Positions 1-11,384 are shown, counted from the stretch's first letter. The stretch is 64,000 nucleotides of DNA from Paracoccaceae bacterium (GCA_002402045.2 NVUX02000108.1:38005-102004), one strand, 5' to 3'. Made by a program: numbers and translations. The notes: generated from the letters alone by a model not told the origin.

Positions 1-218
1 TGAAAGAAGATTATATCTCCATAATCCAGCCGTTCAAATTCCTCATTCAGGTAGCGCGCAAAGCGGCAGTCTCCGGGTTCCAGTGCGGGTGCCATATTTT
101 GGCTCATTGCCTGCACCATTCGGTGTTGGCCAAGCAGGCACTTCAGGCAAATGCAGCTTTCTTGCGCGGCTAGCGGACTGGCGACCATTAGGCTGATGGT
201 TAGCAGGAGGGTTCTCAA
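1..218 (-). CDS. S26 signal-peptidase-like exported protein, 3' end outside window
   Basis: Only the first 72 codons are inside the window. Reading starts at a TTG at 218 that overlaps the TGA of the upstream gene (TTGA), so the two are probably translationally coupled. Residues 1-19 form a signal peptide ending in LAAQ, followed by a short cysteine cluster (CICLKC). Residues 39-50 (SQNMAPALEPGD) match the serine box of family S26 (type I signal peptidase, pattern SGSMxPTLxxGD), and GDIIFF at 67-72 matches the next conserved box. The residue at the nucleophile position is Asn41, not Ser, so peptidase activity is doubtful from what is visible. The general-base lysine would lie beyond the left edge. 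The assignment rests on motif pattern only. Confidence 0.6.
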   Translation of the reverse strand, partial: MRTLLLTISLMVASPLAAQESCICLKCLLGQHRMVQAMSQNMAPALEPGDCRFARYLNEEFERLDYGDIIFF

Positions 219-787
219 TTTCCGGTCTCCGTGGTGCAAACCGCTTCAATTTCTTCCGACCAGTCCTTAATCTCGATTTCTGCCGGTAGTGGAAACGGTG
301 TAATGGGCTTGTTGTTAACAGACATTGTTTGCGCCAGCATATCAATCGTGCAATCGGTGTAATTATCCGGATTAAGGGAATCGTAGCTCGACAGGGTAAA
401 GGCGCTAACAATAAAGCGGTTGTTGCGCTCAATAATGGTGAGCGTGTTTTCCCATTTATTTCGGCCATGTGATCGGTTTTCGCTATGCAGCAAAAGTGCA
501 CTGCCCTCATCAAATTCCAGCCACGGGATAGAAGCCCAATACTCGCCCGTAATGGCGGCTTGAGGCGCATATACCAGCGGCGCTAGGTCATATGGGCCGC
601 GAAAAATGTAAAGCGCGGCAAATTCGCCTTCGCGAATAAGGAGGGCTTTAAAATTGCCACTTGAATTCCAGTTTGGACCAACGGCCGAGATGATATTCTG
701 GATGTGGGTGTTCATCGGCCGCGGGGCGATGGACTCGGCAAGGCCCGAAGCGGGCAAAAGCACCAGAAGTACGGCAATGCGTTTCAT
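215..787 (-). CDS. Hypothetical exported protein, 190 aa
   Basis: I do not recognise the family. The start is the ATG at 787, which gives a basic N-terminus and hydrophobic core (MKRIAVLLVLLPASGLAES), a convincing Sec signal peptide; the open frame continues upstream but that part looks non-coding. The mature part has no transmembrane segment and two cysteines far apart (in YTDCTID and EAVCTTE), which could form a disulfide in the periplasm. Its stop codon overlaps the TTG start of the S26-like gene downstream, suggesting a two-gene unit of exported proteins. It is divergent from the TDT transporter gene across a 113-base gap. Confidence 0.65.
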   Translation of the reverse strand: MKRIAVLLVLLPASGLAESIAPRPMNTHIQNIISAVGPNWNSSGNFKALLIREGEFAALYIFRGPYDLAPLVYAPQAAITGEYWASIPWLEFDEGSALLLHSENRSHGRNKWENTLTIIERNNRFIVSAFTLSSYDSLNPDNYTDCTIDMLAQTMSVNNKPITPFPLPAEIEIKDWSEEIEAVCTTETGN

Positions 788-843
788 TTTCGGCTCCTGT
801 TTTGCCAAACAGAATGCGACCTGTTGGCGCTGGGGGCAAGTAT

Positions 844-883
844 TGCTTGCAAAGCATTTTACATTCACAATATTACATGTGAA
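844..883. promoter_or_regulatory. Two inverted repeats in the divergent promoter region
   Basis: TGCTT-GCA-AAGCA (844-856) and TTCACA-N8-TGTGAA (864-883) are both perfect inverted repeats. They lie between the minus-strand exported-protein gene and the transporter gene at 901, just ahead of its AAGGGG ribosome binding site. They are candidate operators; the cognate regulator is unknown. Confidence 0.3.
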
Positions 884-900
884 CAAAAGAAGGGGATAAA

Positions 901-1857
901 ATGAACCGTCAGCCATTGTGGCGCAGCACACCACCTGCGATCTTTCCTGTAATTCTGGGCCTTGTGGGCCTGTCACTTGCGTGGCGAGGCCTTGGGCAAA
1001 GCTTTGGCCTTACGGCTGGCTTTGGAGACATCCTGCTGGGCGTCACCACGGTATTGCTGGCGTTTTTTGCACTGAGCTACGTGGCCAAGCTTATCGCGCG
1101 CCCCGGCGTGCTTATGGAAGACCTCAAGTCGCCCCCCGGCCGCGCGGGGCTTTCGGCGATTTCAATGTCTTTCATTGTGTTTGCAGCGGGCTTGCTGCCA
1201 TATGGCGAGCTTGCCCGTTATGTCTGGTGGTTTGGCATTCTTCTTCATGTTGTGATCGTAACGTTTGTGGTGAAATCCATTTCCAAAGCCCCGCCCGAGG
1301 GCCGCTCGGTAACGCCGTTTCAGCTATTGCCATTTGTGGGCCTGATCACTGCGCCGCTAGCTGGTGTTGCGTTGGGATATACGCTGATTAGTCAGGTTCT
1401 TACCTATCTTTCGCTGGTGGTGCTTGTGGTGATCTTGGTGAAACTCGCTGCCAAATTTATCCGGACCCGCCCGCCAGAGCCTTTGCGCCCAAGCTATGCC
1501 ATTATTCTGGCCCCTATGGGCCTGTTTGGTATGGCGTTCGGGCAATTCGGGCCGGAAATCCTCTTTACCGTATTTTACATTCTGGCTTGGGTGGTTGCGC
1601 TTGTGTTGTTGGTTTTTGCCAAGTGGCTTACCGCATCCGGCTTTAGCCCAGTGTGGGGCGGGCTGACCTTTCCTGTGGCTGTGTTTACCAATATTAACAT
1701 TATGGCCATTTCAAAGGGCTTTGGTTTGGTAGCCACTACAGGGGCCATTGCGGGCGGGCTTATTGCCACGGCGCTGATATTTTTCATTGCCTATAAGGCG
1801 CTCAAAATGTGGGCCAAACGGGATTTGGCTAAAAAAACTGGCTCTGCAGTGGCCTAG
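901..1857 (+). CDS. TDT/TehA (SLAC1-type) transporter family protein
   Basis: An integral inner-membrane protein of 318 residues with about ten hydrophobic segments and almost no soluble part, ending in a short basic tail. The opening (PLWRSTPPAIFPVILGLVGL), the early GxGxxFG-like stretch and the repeated helix pairs fit the tellurite-resistance/dicarboxylate transporter (TDT) family, whose members are anion channels or exporters such as TehA, Mae1 and plant SLAC1. Substrate cannot be read from sequence. The start is the ATG at 901 with AAGGGG six bases upstream. The gene stands alone: the next gene is guaB after 70 bases, and the upstream neighbour is divergent. Confidence 0.75.
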   Translation: MNRQPLWRSTPPAIFPVILGLVGLSLAWRGLGQSFGLTAGFGDILLGVTTVLLAFFALSYVAKLIARPGVLMEDLKSPPGRAGLSAISMSFIVFAAGLLPYGELARYVWWFGILLHVVIVTFVVKSISKAPPEGRSVTPFQLLPFVGLITAPLAGVALGYTLISQVLTYLSLVVLVVILVKLAAKFIRTRPPEPLRPSYAIILAPMGLFGMAFGQFGPEILFTVFYILAWVVALVLLVFAKWLTASGFSPVWGGLTFPVAVFTNINIMAISKGFGLVATTGAIAGGLIATALIFFIAYKALKMWAKRDLAKKTGSAVA

Positions 1858-1906
1858 GGGCTTCCCAAATGCCGCGCAACATGCAATAGGAAGGCGTCAA
1901 AGATAA

Positions 1907-3382
<1,476 letters not shown>

Positions 3383-3805
3383 ATGGATTTACCGAGCAAA
3401 ATCATTCTGATCACGGTTATTGTTCAAGTGTTTTTCACCCTGTGGACTATCCTGTCTGCGGGGATGGGCCGGGCGAATGCGCTGAAAACCACTGATCTGA
3501 CACTGAAAGACGTGGCGCTGGATAACAAAGCCTACCCCGAAGAAATTCTGAAGCTCGGGAACAATATGCAAAACCAGTTTGAAACCCCGGTTTTGCTATA
3601 TGCTGGCGCGGCAATTGCGATGTCGGTTGGCGCTAACTGGGTGATGGCTGTGGCGGGCGTGGCCTACCTTACAACGCGGTTTTGGCATCGCTGGATCCAT
3701 ATCCGCCATAACCGTGTCGGCAAACGTTTTATGGTTTTTGTTTATGGTATTGCGGCGCTCAGCATTTTTTGGATGGCTTTGACGGCGCAGGTTTTTATGC
3801 TTTAA
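3383..3805 (+). CDS. MAPEG family membrane protein
   Basis: A 140-residue protein with four predicted transmembrane helices, of the MAPEG superfamily (membrane-associated proteins in eicosanoid and glutathione metabolism). The family pattern is visible: a first helix ending in RANALK, a soluble loop, the QNQFETPVLLYAGA helix start, then RFWHRWIHIRHN before the last helix. Bacterial members are mostly uncharacterised; some have glutathione transferase or peroxidase activity. It starts directly after the guaB stop with no gap, and rsmB follows after 37 bases. A functional link to purine synthesis is not evident. Confidence 0.85.
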   Translation: MDLPSKIILITVIVQVFFTLWTILSAGMGRANALKTTDLTLKDVALDNKAYPEEILKLGNNMQNQFETPVLLYAGAAIAMSVGANWVMAVAGVAYLTTRFWHRWIHIRHNRVGKRFMVFVYGIAALSIFWMALTAQVFML

Positions 3806-3842
3806 GCTTGCGTTCAAACAAAAACACGGGCAAATCCTGCGC

Positions 3843-5027
3843 ATGACACCAACTGCTCGCCTTTCTGCCGCCATTGCGCTGCTTGACCAGATCCTCACCG
3901 GAGACCCTGCCGAGCGGGCGCTCACCCGCTGGGCGCGCGCCTCTCGCTTTGCAGGCTCAAAAGACCGCGCCGCCGTGCGCGATATTGTATTTGATGTGCT
4001 GCGGCGCAAGCGCTCGTTAGCGCATTTGGCAGGGGTGATGACGGGCCGCGGCCTTGTAATGGCTCAGCAATTCGGCAGTGGCGCGATATTGGGAGAATTA
4101 TTTGGCGATTTTCGCTTTGCCCCGGAGGCCGTGACAGACTCCGAAATGGCCCAGCTTATTAGCCCCGGCACGGCGCTAGATCCGGTGCGGCTGGATTACC
4201 CCGATTTTTTAGACCCCGAGCTTAAGCGCTCTCTTGGTGGCGACCTCAGCGACGTTTTGACCGCCATGCAATCGAGAGCGCCCGTGGACCTGCGGGTGAA
4301 TACGCTTAAAACCACCGTGGAAGAAGCGCAAAACTATCTTGCTCGAGATTTGATCTTCACTGAGGTTATTGACGGTATTGAGGGTGCGCTGCGTATCACT
4401 GAAAACCCGCGAAAACTCAACGGTTCGCTTGCTTACAAATACGGATTTGTTGAGCTGCAAGACGTGTCCAGCCAATTGGTGAGTAAGCTCACGGGGGCCA
4501 AGCCCGGCATGAATGTGCTGGATTATTGCGCTGGTGGCGGAGGTAAAACCCTTGCTTTGGCCGCCGAAATGCAAGGCCGTGGCCAACTTTTTGCTCATGA
4601 TGCCAACCCGTTACGCATGAAAGACCTGCCAGAACGCGCGCGGCGTGCCGGGGCTGATATTCAGGTCATTTCACCCGACCATATTGAAAATTCGCCAAAA
4701 TGCGATCTGGTTTTGGTTGATGCGCCGTGTTCGGGCAGTGGAGCGTGGAGACGAAACCCCGATAGTAAATGGCGGCTCACCCAGCGAAAGCTGGAAGAGC
4801 TGGTAGCGCTTCAACGCGAAATATTACAAAAAGCGCAGGCGAGGGTTGGCGAGTCTGGCGCCTTGGCCTATGCAACTTGTTCGCTTTTTGCGCTCGAAAA
4901 CGCAGACCAAATTGCGTGGTTTCAATCCGAAAACAAGGGTTGGGAGGTCACGCATCAGCGAAGCCTAAGCCCTCTAACCGGCGGAGATGGTTTCTTTATT
5001 TCCGTTCTTCGGCGCACGAAAACTTAA
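3843..5027 (+). CDS. rsmB: 16S rRNA (cytosine-C5) methyltransferase, RsmB type
   Basis: Predicted S-adenosylmethionine-dependent rRNA m5C methyltransferase of the RsmB/Sun (NOL1/NOP2) family, 394 residues. An N-terminal helical NusB-like region (about 1-130) precedes the Rossmann methyltransferase domain. The SAM-binding motif is DYCAGGGGKTLALA. Two catalytic cysteines are present, in DAPCSGSGAWRR and in YATCSLF. It probably belongs to the guaB transcription unit. The substrate position (C967 in Escherichia coli) is inferred from the family; a related m5C enzyme such as RsmF cannot be fully excluded. Confidence 0.88.
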   Translation: MTPTARLSAAIALLDQILTGDPAERALTRWARASRFAGSKDRAAVRDIVFDVLRRKRSLAHLAGVMTGRGLVMAQQFGSGAILGELFGDFRFAPEAVTDSEMAQLISPGTALDPVRLDYPDFLDPELKRSLGGDLSDVLTAMQSRAPVDLRVNTLKTTVEEAQNYLARDLIFTEVIDGIEGALRITENPRKLNGSLAYKYGFVELQDVSSQLVSKLTGAKPGMNVLDYCAGGGGKTLALAAEMQGRGQLFAHDANPLRMKDLPERARRAGADIQVISPDHIENSPKCDLVLVDAPCSGSGAWRRNPDSKWRLTQRKLEELVALQREILQKAQARVGESGALAYATCSLFALENADQIAWFQSENKGWEVTHQRSLSPLTGGDGFFISVLRRTKT

Positions 5028-5100
5028 ATAATTGTTGTAAATTATTCATATATTTTTAACGTATTGGTTGTGAAGTGGAAAAAACAGTTTCAACCTATTT

Positions 5101-6849
5101 GTGGTAAATATTAAGAATATGTCTTCAAATCCCAAACAACCCTCTCAAATTAAAGCCATTTTTGGGCTGCTTATCTATTCAATTTCCCTTGTTTGCTTGG
5201 GTTTTGCCTATGCATCTGGGCTTAAAGCCATTGCTATGGTTGCGGCCATTTTGCTGCTATGTGCCGCCATTTTTTGGCGCCTCAAACCCCAGTTTGAAGG
5301 GCGAATCACGCCTGAAATCTGCCGCCCAAAGAATGATCCTATTGATGCTGCGTCCCTTCAGCTCATTTTAGATGACCTTCCCGTCGCCCTTATCCGCCTT
5401 TCGACAGATGGTACTATTGTTGATGTAAATGGCGCGGCGCGCACGTTGCTCGGGCGCTCAAACCTTGTTGGTAAGAATTTCAGTGCGGAAATAGAAGGGC
5501 TGGGGCGGTCTATGCGGGTTCGCGTGACGGAAGCCCTACGGGGGAGCGGCATTCGCACCACAGAAATGGGTCGTTTTTTACGTAATGGCAAAGAGGTGTT
5601 CCTGCAAGTTTCGCTCATGGCTATGAGGTTTGATAATCGTGACTGCCTCGTTGTTGTGCTTAGTGATAAGACTGAGCTGAAAATTCTTGAAGCGCAATTT
5701 GTGCAAAGTCAAAAGATGCAGGCCGTTGGACAGCTGGCTGGCGGGGTTGCCCATGATTTCAATAACTTGCTAACGGCTATTAATGGCCATTGTGACCTTC
5801 TTTTGCTGCGCCACACATCTGAAGATGAGGATTATGGCGACCTGATCCAAATTAGGCAAAACTCAAATCGTGCAGCGGCTTTGGTGCGCCAGCTTCTTGC
5901 GTTTTCCCGCAAGCAAACGCTTCGCCCAAAGGTTTTGAAGCTCGCGAGCACTTTGGCTCAGCTTTCACAACTTCTCAATCGGTTGCTGGGCGAAAAGGTT
6001 AATCTCAAGATTGATATCGCCGACGATCTCAATCTTGTAAGGGTCGATGAGCGCCAATTAGAGCAAGTGATCATGAACCTTGTTGTAAACGCCCGCGATG
6101 CAATGCTCGATGGCGGTGAGGTGTTAATTTCGGCCTTCAATACTGAGCTGTTAAAACCGCTTGAACGGGATCGCGCCACTGTGCCGCCCGGTGATTATGT
6201 TTGTATTCGAGTAAAAGACACGGGGACTGGAATCGCGCCGGATAACCTCGCAAAAATATTTGAGCCGTTTTACACAACAAAACGGGTAGGGGAAGGCACT
6301 GGCCTCGGTCTTTCCACGGTTTACGGGATAATTAAGCAAACGGGAGGCTTTGTGTTTGTAGACTCTATTCGCAATCAAGGCACCGTATTTATCGTCTATT
6401 TGCCCTGCTACGTCGGCGAAGTAGAGAGCGTGCCTGAAGAAATTGAAGTCAAATCTCCTGCGCCGTTGGAGGCGAAGCAGTCTGGCCGGATTTTACTGGT
6501 TGAGGACGAAGATCCCGTGCGTTCTTTTGCTGCCCGAGCCCTTCGTCTGCGTGGATATGAGGTAGATGAAGCCGAAAGCGCCGAAAAGGCGCTGGAGTTG
6601 CTGGCGCTTAATGGTGCGCAATATGATCTTTATATTTCCGATATCATTATGCCTGGAAAAGATGGCCCAACTTGGGTGCGCGAGGCTTTGGAGCAACACC
6701 CCAAAACCAAGGTCATTTTTATGTCAGGCTATGCCGAAGATGTTTTTGAAGACGGTAAGCCAGATATCGAAAACGCTGGCTTTTTGCAAAAACCGTTTTC
6801 CTTATCAGAATTAAGCGAAAGTGTGGGGCAGCGGCTTGTAAACGCCTAA
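5101..6849 (+). CDS. cckA: Hybrid histidine kinase CckA (CtrA phosphorelay)
   Basis: Membrane hybrid kinase of 582 residues. Two transmembrane helices lie within about residues 20-62, followed by one PAS domain (about 90-200). The dimerisation helix has the characteristic [15 protein letters not shown] with phospho-accepting His218. The HATPase domain has NLVVNARDA and [14 protein letters not shown]-terminal receiver domain carries Asp514 in YISDIIMP. In alphaproteobacteria CckA passes phosphate through ChpT to CtrA; in Rhodobacterales this pathway controls motility and gene-transfer-agent genes. The start may be GTG 5101 or ATG 5119; neither has a strong ribosome binding site. The protein is shorter than typical CckA (about 690-770 residues) and shows only one clear PAS domain. 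Confidence 0.9.
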   Translation: MVNIKNMSSNPKQPSQIKAIFGLLIYSISLVCLGFAYASGLKAIAMVAAILLLCAAIFWRLKPQFEGRITPEICRPKNDPIDAASLQLILDDLPVALIRLSTDGTIVDVNGAARTLLGRSNLVGKNFSAEIEGLGRSMRVRVTEALRGSGIRTTEMGRFLRNGKEVFLQVSLMAMRFDNRDCLVVVLSDKTELKILEAQFVQSQKMQAVGQLAGGVAHDFNNLLTAINGHCDLLLLRHTSEDEDYGDLIQIRQNSNRAAALVRQLLAFSRKQTLRPKVLKLASTLAQLSQLLNRLLGEKVNLKIDIADDLNLVRVDERQLEQVIMNLVVNARDAMLDGGEVLISAFNTELLKPLERDRATVPPGDYVCIRVKDTGTGIAPDNLAKIFEPFYTTKRVGEGTGLGLSTVYGIIKQTGGFVFVDSIRNQGTVFIVYLPCYVGEVESVPEEIEVKSPAPLEAKQSGRILLVEDEDPVRSFAARALRLRGYEVDEAESAEKALELLALNGAQYDLYISDIIMPGKDGPTWVREALEQHPKTKVIFMSGYAEDVFEDGKPDIENAGFLQKPFSLSELSESVGQRLVNA

Positions 6850-6940
6850 TTTAACGGTTTGTTTACGATTCAGTAACACATTTGCGTAAATATCAATTTA
6901 TCTAAAATTTTAATTGATATGTTCTTCTTTTGATCCTATA

Positions 6941-6955
6941 GAACATATAGCGAAC
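6941..6955. promoter_or_regulatory. LexA (SOS) box upstream of recA
   Basis: GAAC-ATATAGC-GAAC is an exact match to the alphaproteobacterial LexA operator, GTTC-N7-GTTC when read on the other strand. It lies 50 bases before the recA start, in a 155-base AT-rich gap after cckA, where LexA would block recA transcription. Confidence 0.85.
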
Positions 6956-7004
6956 ATAACACGCATTGCCCGCAAGGGCGGTTTATGGGATAAGGGGTTA
7001 ACAG

Positions 7005-8063
7005 ATGGCAGACTCACTTTTGGACTTAGGAAGTAAACGTAATATGGATAAGACTAAAGCTCTGGAGTCAGCCCTTAGCCAAATTGAGCGAAGCTTTGGC
7101 AAAGGCTCGATTATGAGACTTGGCCAAAAGGGTGCGATTGCTGATATTGAAGCGGTTTCTACCGGCTCTATTGGCCTTGATATTGCGCTTGGTATTGGTG
7201 GATTGCCCAAGGGGCGGATTATTGAGATTTATGGGCCGGAAAGCTCGGGAAAAACCACTCTTACGCTGCATGTGATTGCCGAAATGCAAAAAATTGGCGG
7301 TATATGTGCCTTTGTGGATGCCGAGCACGCGCTGGACGCGTCTTACGCCAAAAACCTTGGCATTAACCTTGATGAACTGCTGATCTCTCAGCCTGATGCG
7401 GGCGAGCAAGCGCTGGAAATCACTGAAACGCTGGTGCGCTCTGGTGCGGTTTCCCTCGTGGTTGTTGACTCTGTGGCGGCTTTGACGCCCAAATCAGAGC
7501 TTGAAGGCGATATGGGTGACTACCAGATGGGCGCTCAGGCGCGGTTGATGTCTCAAGCCATGCGTAAGCTCACAAGTGCAATTAGCCGCTCACAATGTAT
7601 GGTGATCTTTATTAACCAGATTCGCATGAAAATCGGGGTTATGTTTGGCTCTCCCGAAACCACAACTGGTGGTAATGCGCTTAAGTTTTATGCTTCGGTG
7701 CGGCTGGATATCCGCCGGATTGGCGCGCTGAAAGACCGCGATGAAATCGTTGGCAATGCCACCCGTGTTAAGGTGGTGAAAAACAAAGTTGCGCCGCCGT
7801 TTAAGCAAGTTGAATTTGACATTATGTTTGGTACGGGTATCTCCAAAACTGGCGAGCTGCTGGATATGGGGGTGAAGCTCGGCATTGTCGGCAAAGCCGG
7901 GTCATGGTTCTCATACGGGGACGAGCGCATTGGGCAGGGCCGCGAGAATTCCAAAGCATTCCTGAAAGAGCACCCGGATATAGCGCATGACATAGAGGAC
8001 AAAATTCGCGCCGCACATGGGCTGGATTTTGATGGATCAGACGATAGCGTTCTGGAAGAATAG
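7005..8063 (+). CDS. recA: Recombinase RecA
   Basis: ATP-dependent strand-exchange protein that also triggers LexA self-cleavage. The 352-residue length is normal. The P-loop GPESSGKTT, the [20 protein letters not shown] segment (Walker B and L1) and the [19 protein letters not shown] segment (after L2) are all canonical. The C-terminus is acidic as usual. The start ATG 7005 follows AAGGGG and retains the short N-terminal extension common in alphaproteobacteria. Regulation by the LexA box at 6941-6955 and transcription stop at 8065-8091 suggest a single-gene unit. Confidence 0.99.
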   Translation: MADSLLDLGSKRNMDKTKALESALSQIERSFGKGSIMRLGQKGAIADIEAVSTGSIGLDIALGIGGLPKGRIIEIYGPESSGKTTLTLHVIAEMQKIGGICAFVDAEHALDASYAKNLGINLDELLISQPDAGEQALEITETLVRSGAVSLVVVDSVAALTPKSELEGDMGDYQMGAQARLMSQAMRKLTSAISRSQCMVIFINQIRMKIGVMFGSPETTTGGNALKFYASVRLDIRRIGALKDRDEIVGNATRVKVVKNKVAPPFKQVEFDIMFGTGISKTGELLDMGVKLGIVGKAGSWFSYGDERIGQGRENSKAFLKEHPDIAHDIEDKIRAAHGLDFDGSDDSVLEE

Positions 8064-8064
8064 C

Positions 8065-8091
8065 AAAAGGCGGCCTCGGTGCCGCCTTTTT
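8065..8091 (+). terminator. Rho-independent terminator of recA
   Basis: The stem AAAGGCGGC / GCCGCCTTT with a six-base loop and a T-run starts one base after the recA stop codon. Confidence 0.9.
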
Positions 8092-8167
8092 CATTTCCCG
8101 CTGTAGACACCCAAGCCGCTTCCTTATAGAGCTTTTTAGTAAGCTAAATGAAGAAACAGGGGTTCCT

Positions 8168-10813
8168 ATGCTCAGCGTTAATGACATCCGCAACACGTTT
8201 ATAGATTCGTTTGTGAAAAACGATCATGCGGCGGTGGAAAGCTCGTCACTTGTACCCCGAAACGACCCAAGCTTGATGTTTACCAATGCTGGCATGGTGC
8301 AATTTAAAAATGTATTTACCGGGTTGGAAAACCGAGCGTATACCCGCGCCACCTCTAGCCAGAAATGTGTGCGGGCTGGTGGTAAGCATAATGACCTCGA
8401 TAATGTGGGTTATACAGCTCGCCATCTTACATTTTTTGAAATGCTCGGCAATTTTAGTTTTGGGGACTACTTCAAGGAAGAGGCCATTCCCTTTGCATGG
8501 GATTTGCTGACTAAAGATTTGGGTATCGATAAAAGCAAGCTACTCGTCACGGTTTACCATACCGATGACGAGGCCGCCAATATATGGAAAAAGTATGCCG
8601 GCTTGCCCGATGACCGGATTATCCGCATTGCGACAGACGATAACTTTTGGTCCATGGGCGCCACTGGCCCGTGTGGTCCTTGCACCGAAATATTTTACGA
8701 CCATGGTGAAGATATCTGGGGTGGGCCTCCTGGCTCAAAGGATGAAGACGGTGACAGGTTTATCGAGATCTGGAATCTTGTATTCATGCAATATGACCAG
8801 CAGGAAGACGGCACTCGGCTTAACCTGCCCAAGCCAAGCATCGACACGGGCATGGGGCTTGAGCGGATCAGCTCACTCCTGCAAGGCTCCAACGATGTGT
8901 ATAACACCGACCTGATGCGCAGCCTAATGGAAGCCTCTGCCCATGCCACCAATTCCGATCCGGATGGGCCGGGCAATGTGCACCACCGCGTGATTGCCGA
9001 CCATTTGCGGTCCACCTCTTTTTTGATTGCCGATGGTGTATTGCCCAGCAATGAGGGCCGTGGTTACGTGCTCCGCCGGATCATGCGCCGCGCTATGCGG
9101 CATGCACATTTGCTTGGTGCCAAAGACCCTGTGATGCACCGCCTTGTGCCCGAGTTGATATCGCAGATGGGGCAGGCCTTTCCGGAGCTAACCCGCGCGC
9201 AAAGCATGATTGAGGAAACCTTGGAGCTGGAAGAGACTCGGTTTAAAACCACGTTGGACCGGGGCTTAAAACTACTTGATGGTGAACTTGTAAAGCTGGA
9301 TGAAGGCGCGCCACTTTCGGGTGAAACGGCTTTCAAGCTCTATGATACGTATGGTTTTCCGCTTGATCTCACTCAAGATGCGCTTCGCGAGAAAAACCGC
9401 AAGGTGGACACAGAGGGCTTTGACGTGGCCATGGCCACGCAAAAGGCCAAAGCCCGCGCGGCGTGGGCTGGCTCTGGCGAGGCCGCTGACGAGAATATTT
9501 GGTTTGAGGTTTTGGACCAGCATGGGCCCAGCGAGTTTATCGGCTATATCGAGGAAGAGGCAGAGGGCCATATTGTTGCATTGGTGGTTGATGGTGGGGC
9601 TGTAAAATCAGCTAAAGGCGAGGTGCATATTGCGCTAAACCAAACACCATTTTATGCTGAATCTGGCGGACAAGTTGGGGATATCGGCACAATCGTTACC
9701 GATACAGGGAAAGTAAAAATAACGGATGTGCGGAAAAAGGCGAATGTGTTTGTGCATATTGGTGAGGTGCTTGAAGGCGAAATTTGCCTTGGGCAAGCGG
9801 CCGAGTTGAAGGTCGACCACCTAAACCGCCGCTCGATCCGTGCCAACCACTCTGCCACCCATTTGCTCAATGAAGCCCTGCGCAATGTGCTTGGTACGCA
9901 TGTGGCGCAGCGTGGCTCGCTAAATTCCGCCAATCGGCTGCGATTTGATTTTAGCCATGCCAAGGCCATGACCAACGGCGAGCTGGCAAATGTGGAAATG
10001 GAAGTGAACCGATATATCCGGCAGAATTCGAGCGTGGAAACCCGCATTATGACACCGGATGCTGCACGCGACCTTGGTGCGCAGGCGCTGTTTGGTGAGA
10101 AATACGGCGACGAAGTGCGTGTGGTTTCGATGGGCGAACTGGAGGGTTCAGGCAAGGGTATTGATGGCAAAACCTATTCGCTGGAGCTTTGCGGCGGCAC
10201 TCATGTAGAGCGCCTTGGCGAAATCGGGCTATTTAAGCTGGTGTCTGAAGGGGCTTCGGCCAGTGGCGTGCGCCGGATTGAGGGCCTAACTGGGGCGGGG
10301 GCCATGGCGTATATTGCTATGAATGACGCCCATCTTGCACAGGCCGCAGCCGCGATGAAGTCCACTGCTGAGCAACTGCCAACACGCATTAAGGCGCTGC
10401 TGGATGAGCGTAAGCAGATGCACAACGAATTGGCAAATTTCCGGAAGCAACTGGCGATGGCGGGCTCTGGGCAGGCTGAGGTGAGCGTGCAAAACATAAA
10501 CGGCATTCCGTTTTTGGCACAGACTTTGAGCGGGGTTTCCGGCAAAGATTTGCGCGGCATGATTGACGAGCACAAAAAACGGCTGGGCAAGGGTATTGTG
10601 CTACTAATTGCCGATACGGGCGAGCGTGCTGCGGTCGCGGCTGGTGTTACGGATGGAATTGACATTTCTGCCGTGGATATTGTGCGCGTGGCGGCTGAAA
10701 AGCTTGGCGGCAAGGGTGGTGGCGGGCGGCCAGATATGGCGCAGGCCGGTGGTGCCAGTGCGGAAAATGCAGAAGAGGCCATTGCGGCCGTAATTAAAAT
10801 GTTGGAGGCTTAA
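8168..10813 (+). CDS. alaS: Alanyl-tRNA synthetase
   Basis: Charges tRNA-Ala with alanine and edits mischarged Ser/Gly. At 881 residues it has the standard architecture: class II catalytic domain from the N-terminus with [16 protein letters not shown], tRNA-recognition domain, editing domain with zinc/active-site motifs NHSATHLLN and CGGTH, and a C-terminal coiled-coil plus DHHA1 domain ending in [16 protein letters not shown]. The start ATG has an imperfect but adequate upstream purine run. The stop is followed one base later by the first DUF1330 gene, so downstream genes probably share its transcript. Confidence 0.98.
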   Translation: MLSVNDIRNTFIDSFVKNDHAAVESSSLVPRNDPSLMFTNAGMVQFKNVFTGLENRAYTRATSSQKCVRAGGKHNDLDNVGYTARHLTFFEMLGNFSFGDYFKEEAIPFAWDLLTKDLGIDKSKLLVTVYHTDDEAANIWKKYAGLPDDRIIRIATDDNFWSMGATGPCGPCTEIFYDHGEDIWGGPPGSKDEDGDRFIEIWNLVFMQYDQQEDGTRLNLPKPSIDTGMGLERISSLLQGSNDVYNTDLMRSLMEASAHATNSDPDGPGNVHHRVIADHLRSTSFLIADGVLPSNEGRGYVLRRIMRRAMRHAHLLGAKDPVMHRLVPELISQMGQAFPELTRAQSMIEETLELEETRFKTTLDRGLKLLDGELVKLDEGAPLSGETAFKLYDTYGFPLDLTQDALREKNRKVDTEGFDVAMATQKAKARAAWAGSGEAADENIWFEVLDQHGPSEFIGYIEEEAEGHIVALVVDGGAVKSAKGEVHIALNQTPFYAESGGQVGDIGTIVTDTGKVKITDVRKKANVFVHIGEVLEGEICLGQAAELKVDHLNRRSIRANHSATHLLNEALRNVLGTHVAQRGSLNSANRLRFDFSHAKAMTNGELANVEMEVNRYIRQNSSVETRIMTPDAARDLGAQALFGEKYGDEVRVVSMGELEGSGKGIDGKTYSLELCGGTHVERLGEIGLFKLVSEGASASGVRRIEGLTGAGAMAYIAMNDAHLAQAAAAMKSTAEQLPTRIKALLDERKQMHNELANFRKQLAMAGSGQAEVSVQNINGIPFLAQTLSGVSGKDLRGMIDEHKKRLGKGIVLLIADTGERAAVAAGVTDGIDISAVDIVRVAAEKLGGKGGGGRPDMAQAGGASAENAEEAIAAVIKMLEA

Positions 10814-10814
10814 A

Positions 10815-11099
10815 ATGGCTGTTTATGCAATGGTTCATATTGATGTGACAGACGCGGAGGCGTATGCAAAATATGCCGAGATCGCAGGGCCTGCGGTGGC
10901 GCAGTATGGCGGTGAGTTTTTGGCGCGTGGCGGTGAGTGCCTCCATATGGAAGGCACAGGCCGCGCGCGAAATGTGATCATCCGGTTTGCGGATTGGGAC
11001 ACTGCCAAGGCATTTTATAATGGGCCCGAATACCAAGAAGCCCTGAGCCACGGCCTGCCAGCGGCTGAGCGGGAATACACTTTTGTGGAGGGGGTTTAG
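10815..11099 (+). CDS. DUF1330 family protein, copy 1
   Basis: A 94-residue cytoplasmic protein of the DUF1330 family (dimeric alpha-beta barrel fold). Recognisable features are the N-terminal strand AVYAMVHIDVTDAEAYAKYAE and the shared core DTAKAFYNGPEYQEAL. Biochemical function is unknown; the fold often binds small ligands or acts as a monooxygenase-like dimer. It is followed directly by a paralogue of identical length and sits one base after alaS. Tandem duplication is the simplest origin, though the two copies have diverged widely outside the core motif. Confidence 0.85.
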   Translation: MAVYAMVHIDVTDAEAYAKYAEIAGPAVAQYGGEFLARGGECLHMEGTGRARNVIIRFADWDTAKAFYNGPEYQEALSHGLPAAEREYTFVEGV

Positions 11100-11384
11100 G
11101 TGGTTGCCTATATAATCGCCCGCATTGAGGTAACAAACCTTGAGGCTTATAAGGAATATGCACGTAAAACACCTGCCATTGCAGAGCATTTTGGCGGGAA
11201 ATTTCTGGTAAAAGCAGGGGCTTTTGAGCAGATTGAGGGTAGTGGGCCGGATAGGCATGTAGTGATTGAAATGCCGGATGTGGCCACCGCCAAGGCATTT
11301 TATAATAGCCCGGAATATCAGAAAATCCTTCCGATCGCGCTGGAGCATTCCATCCGCGATTTGGTAATTGTCGAGGGCGCTTAA
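11100..11384 (+). CDS. DUF1330 family protein, copy 2
   Basis: A 94-residue paralogue of the preceding gene, sharing the strand pattern and the motif ATAKAFYNSPEYQKIL. The start is GTG 11100, immediately after the TAG of copy 1; the ribosome binding site lies inside the end of copy 1 (GGAGGGGG). The next start codon follows its stop without a gap. A heterodimer with copy 1 would be consistent with the dimeric fold and equal dosage, but that is inference. Confidence 0.85.
   Translation: MVAYIIARIEVTNLEAYKEYARKTPAIAEHFGGKFLVKAGAFEQIEGSGPDRHVVIEMPDVATAKAFYNSPEYQKILPIALEHSIRDLVIVEGA

Noticed and set aside
1..570. Long open frame on the minus strand at 43-570 overlapping the first two genes
   Set aside because: Composition is Arg/Pro-rich without features, and the two overlapping genes have signal peptides and coupled stop/start codons.
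5020..5045. Possible CtrA site (TTAA-N7-TTAA) before cckA
   Set aside because: The second half reads TTGT; the match is too weak to claim. A similar near match after cckA (TTAA-N7-TTTA) was also left out.
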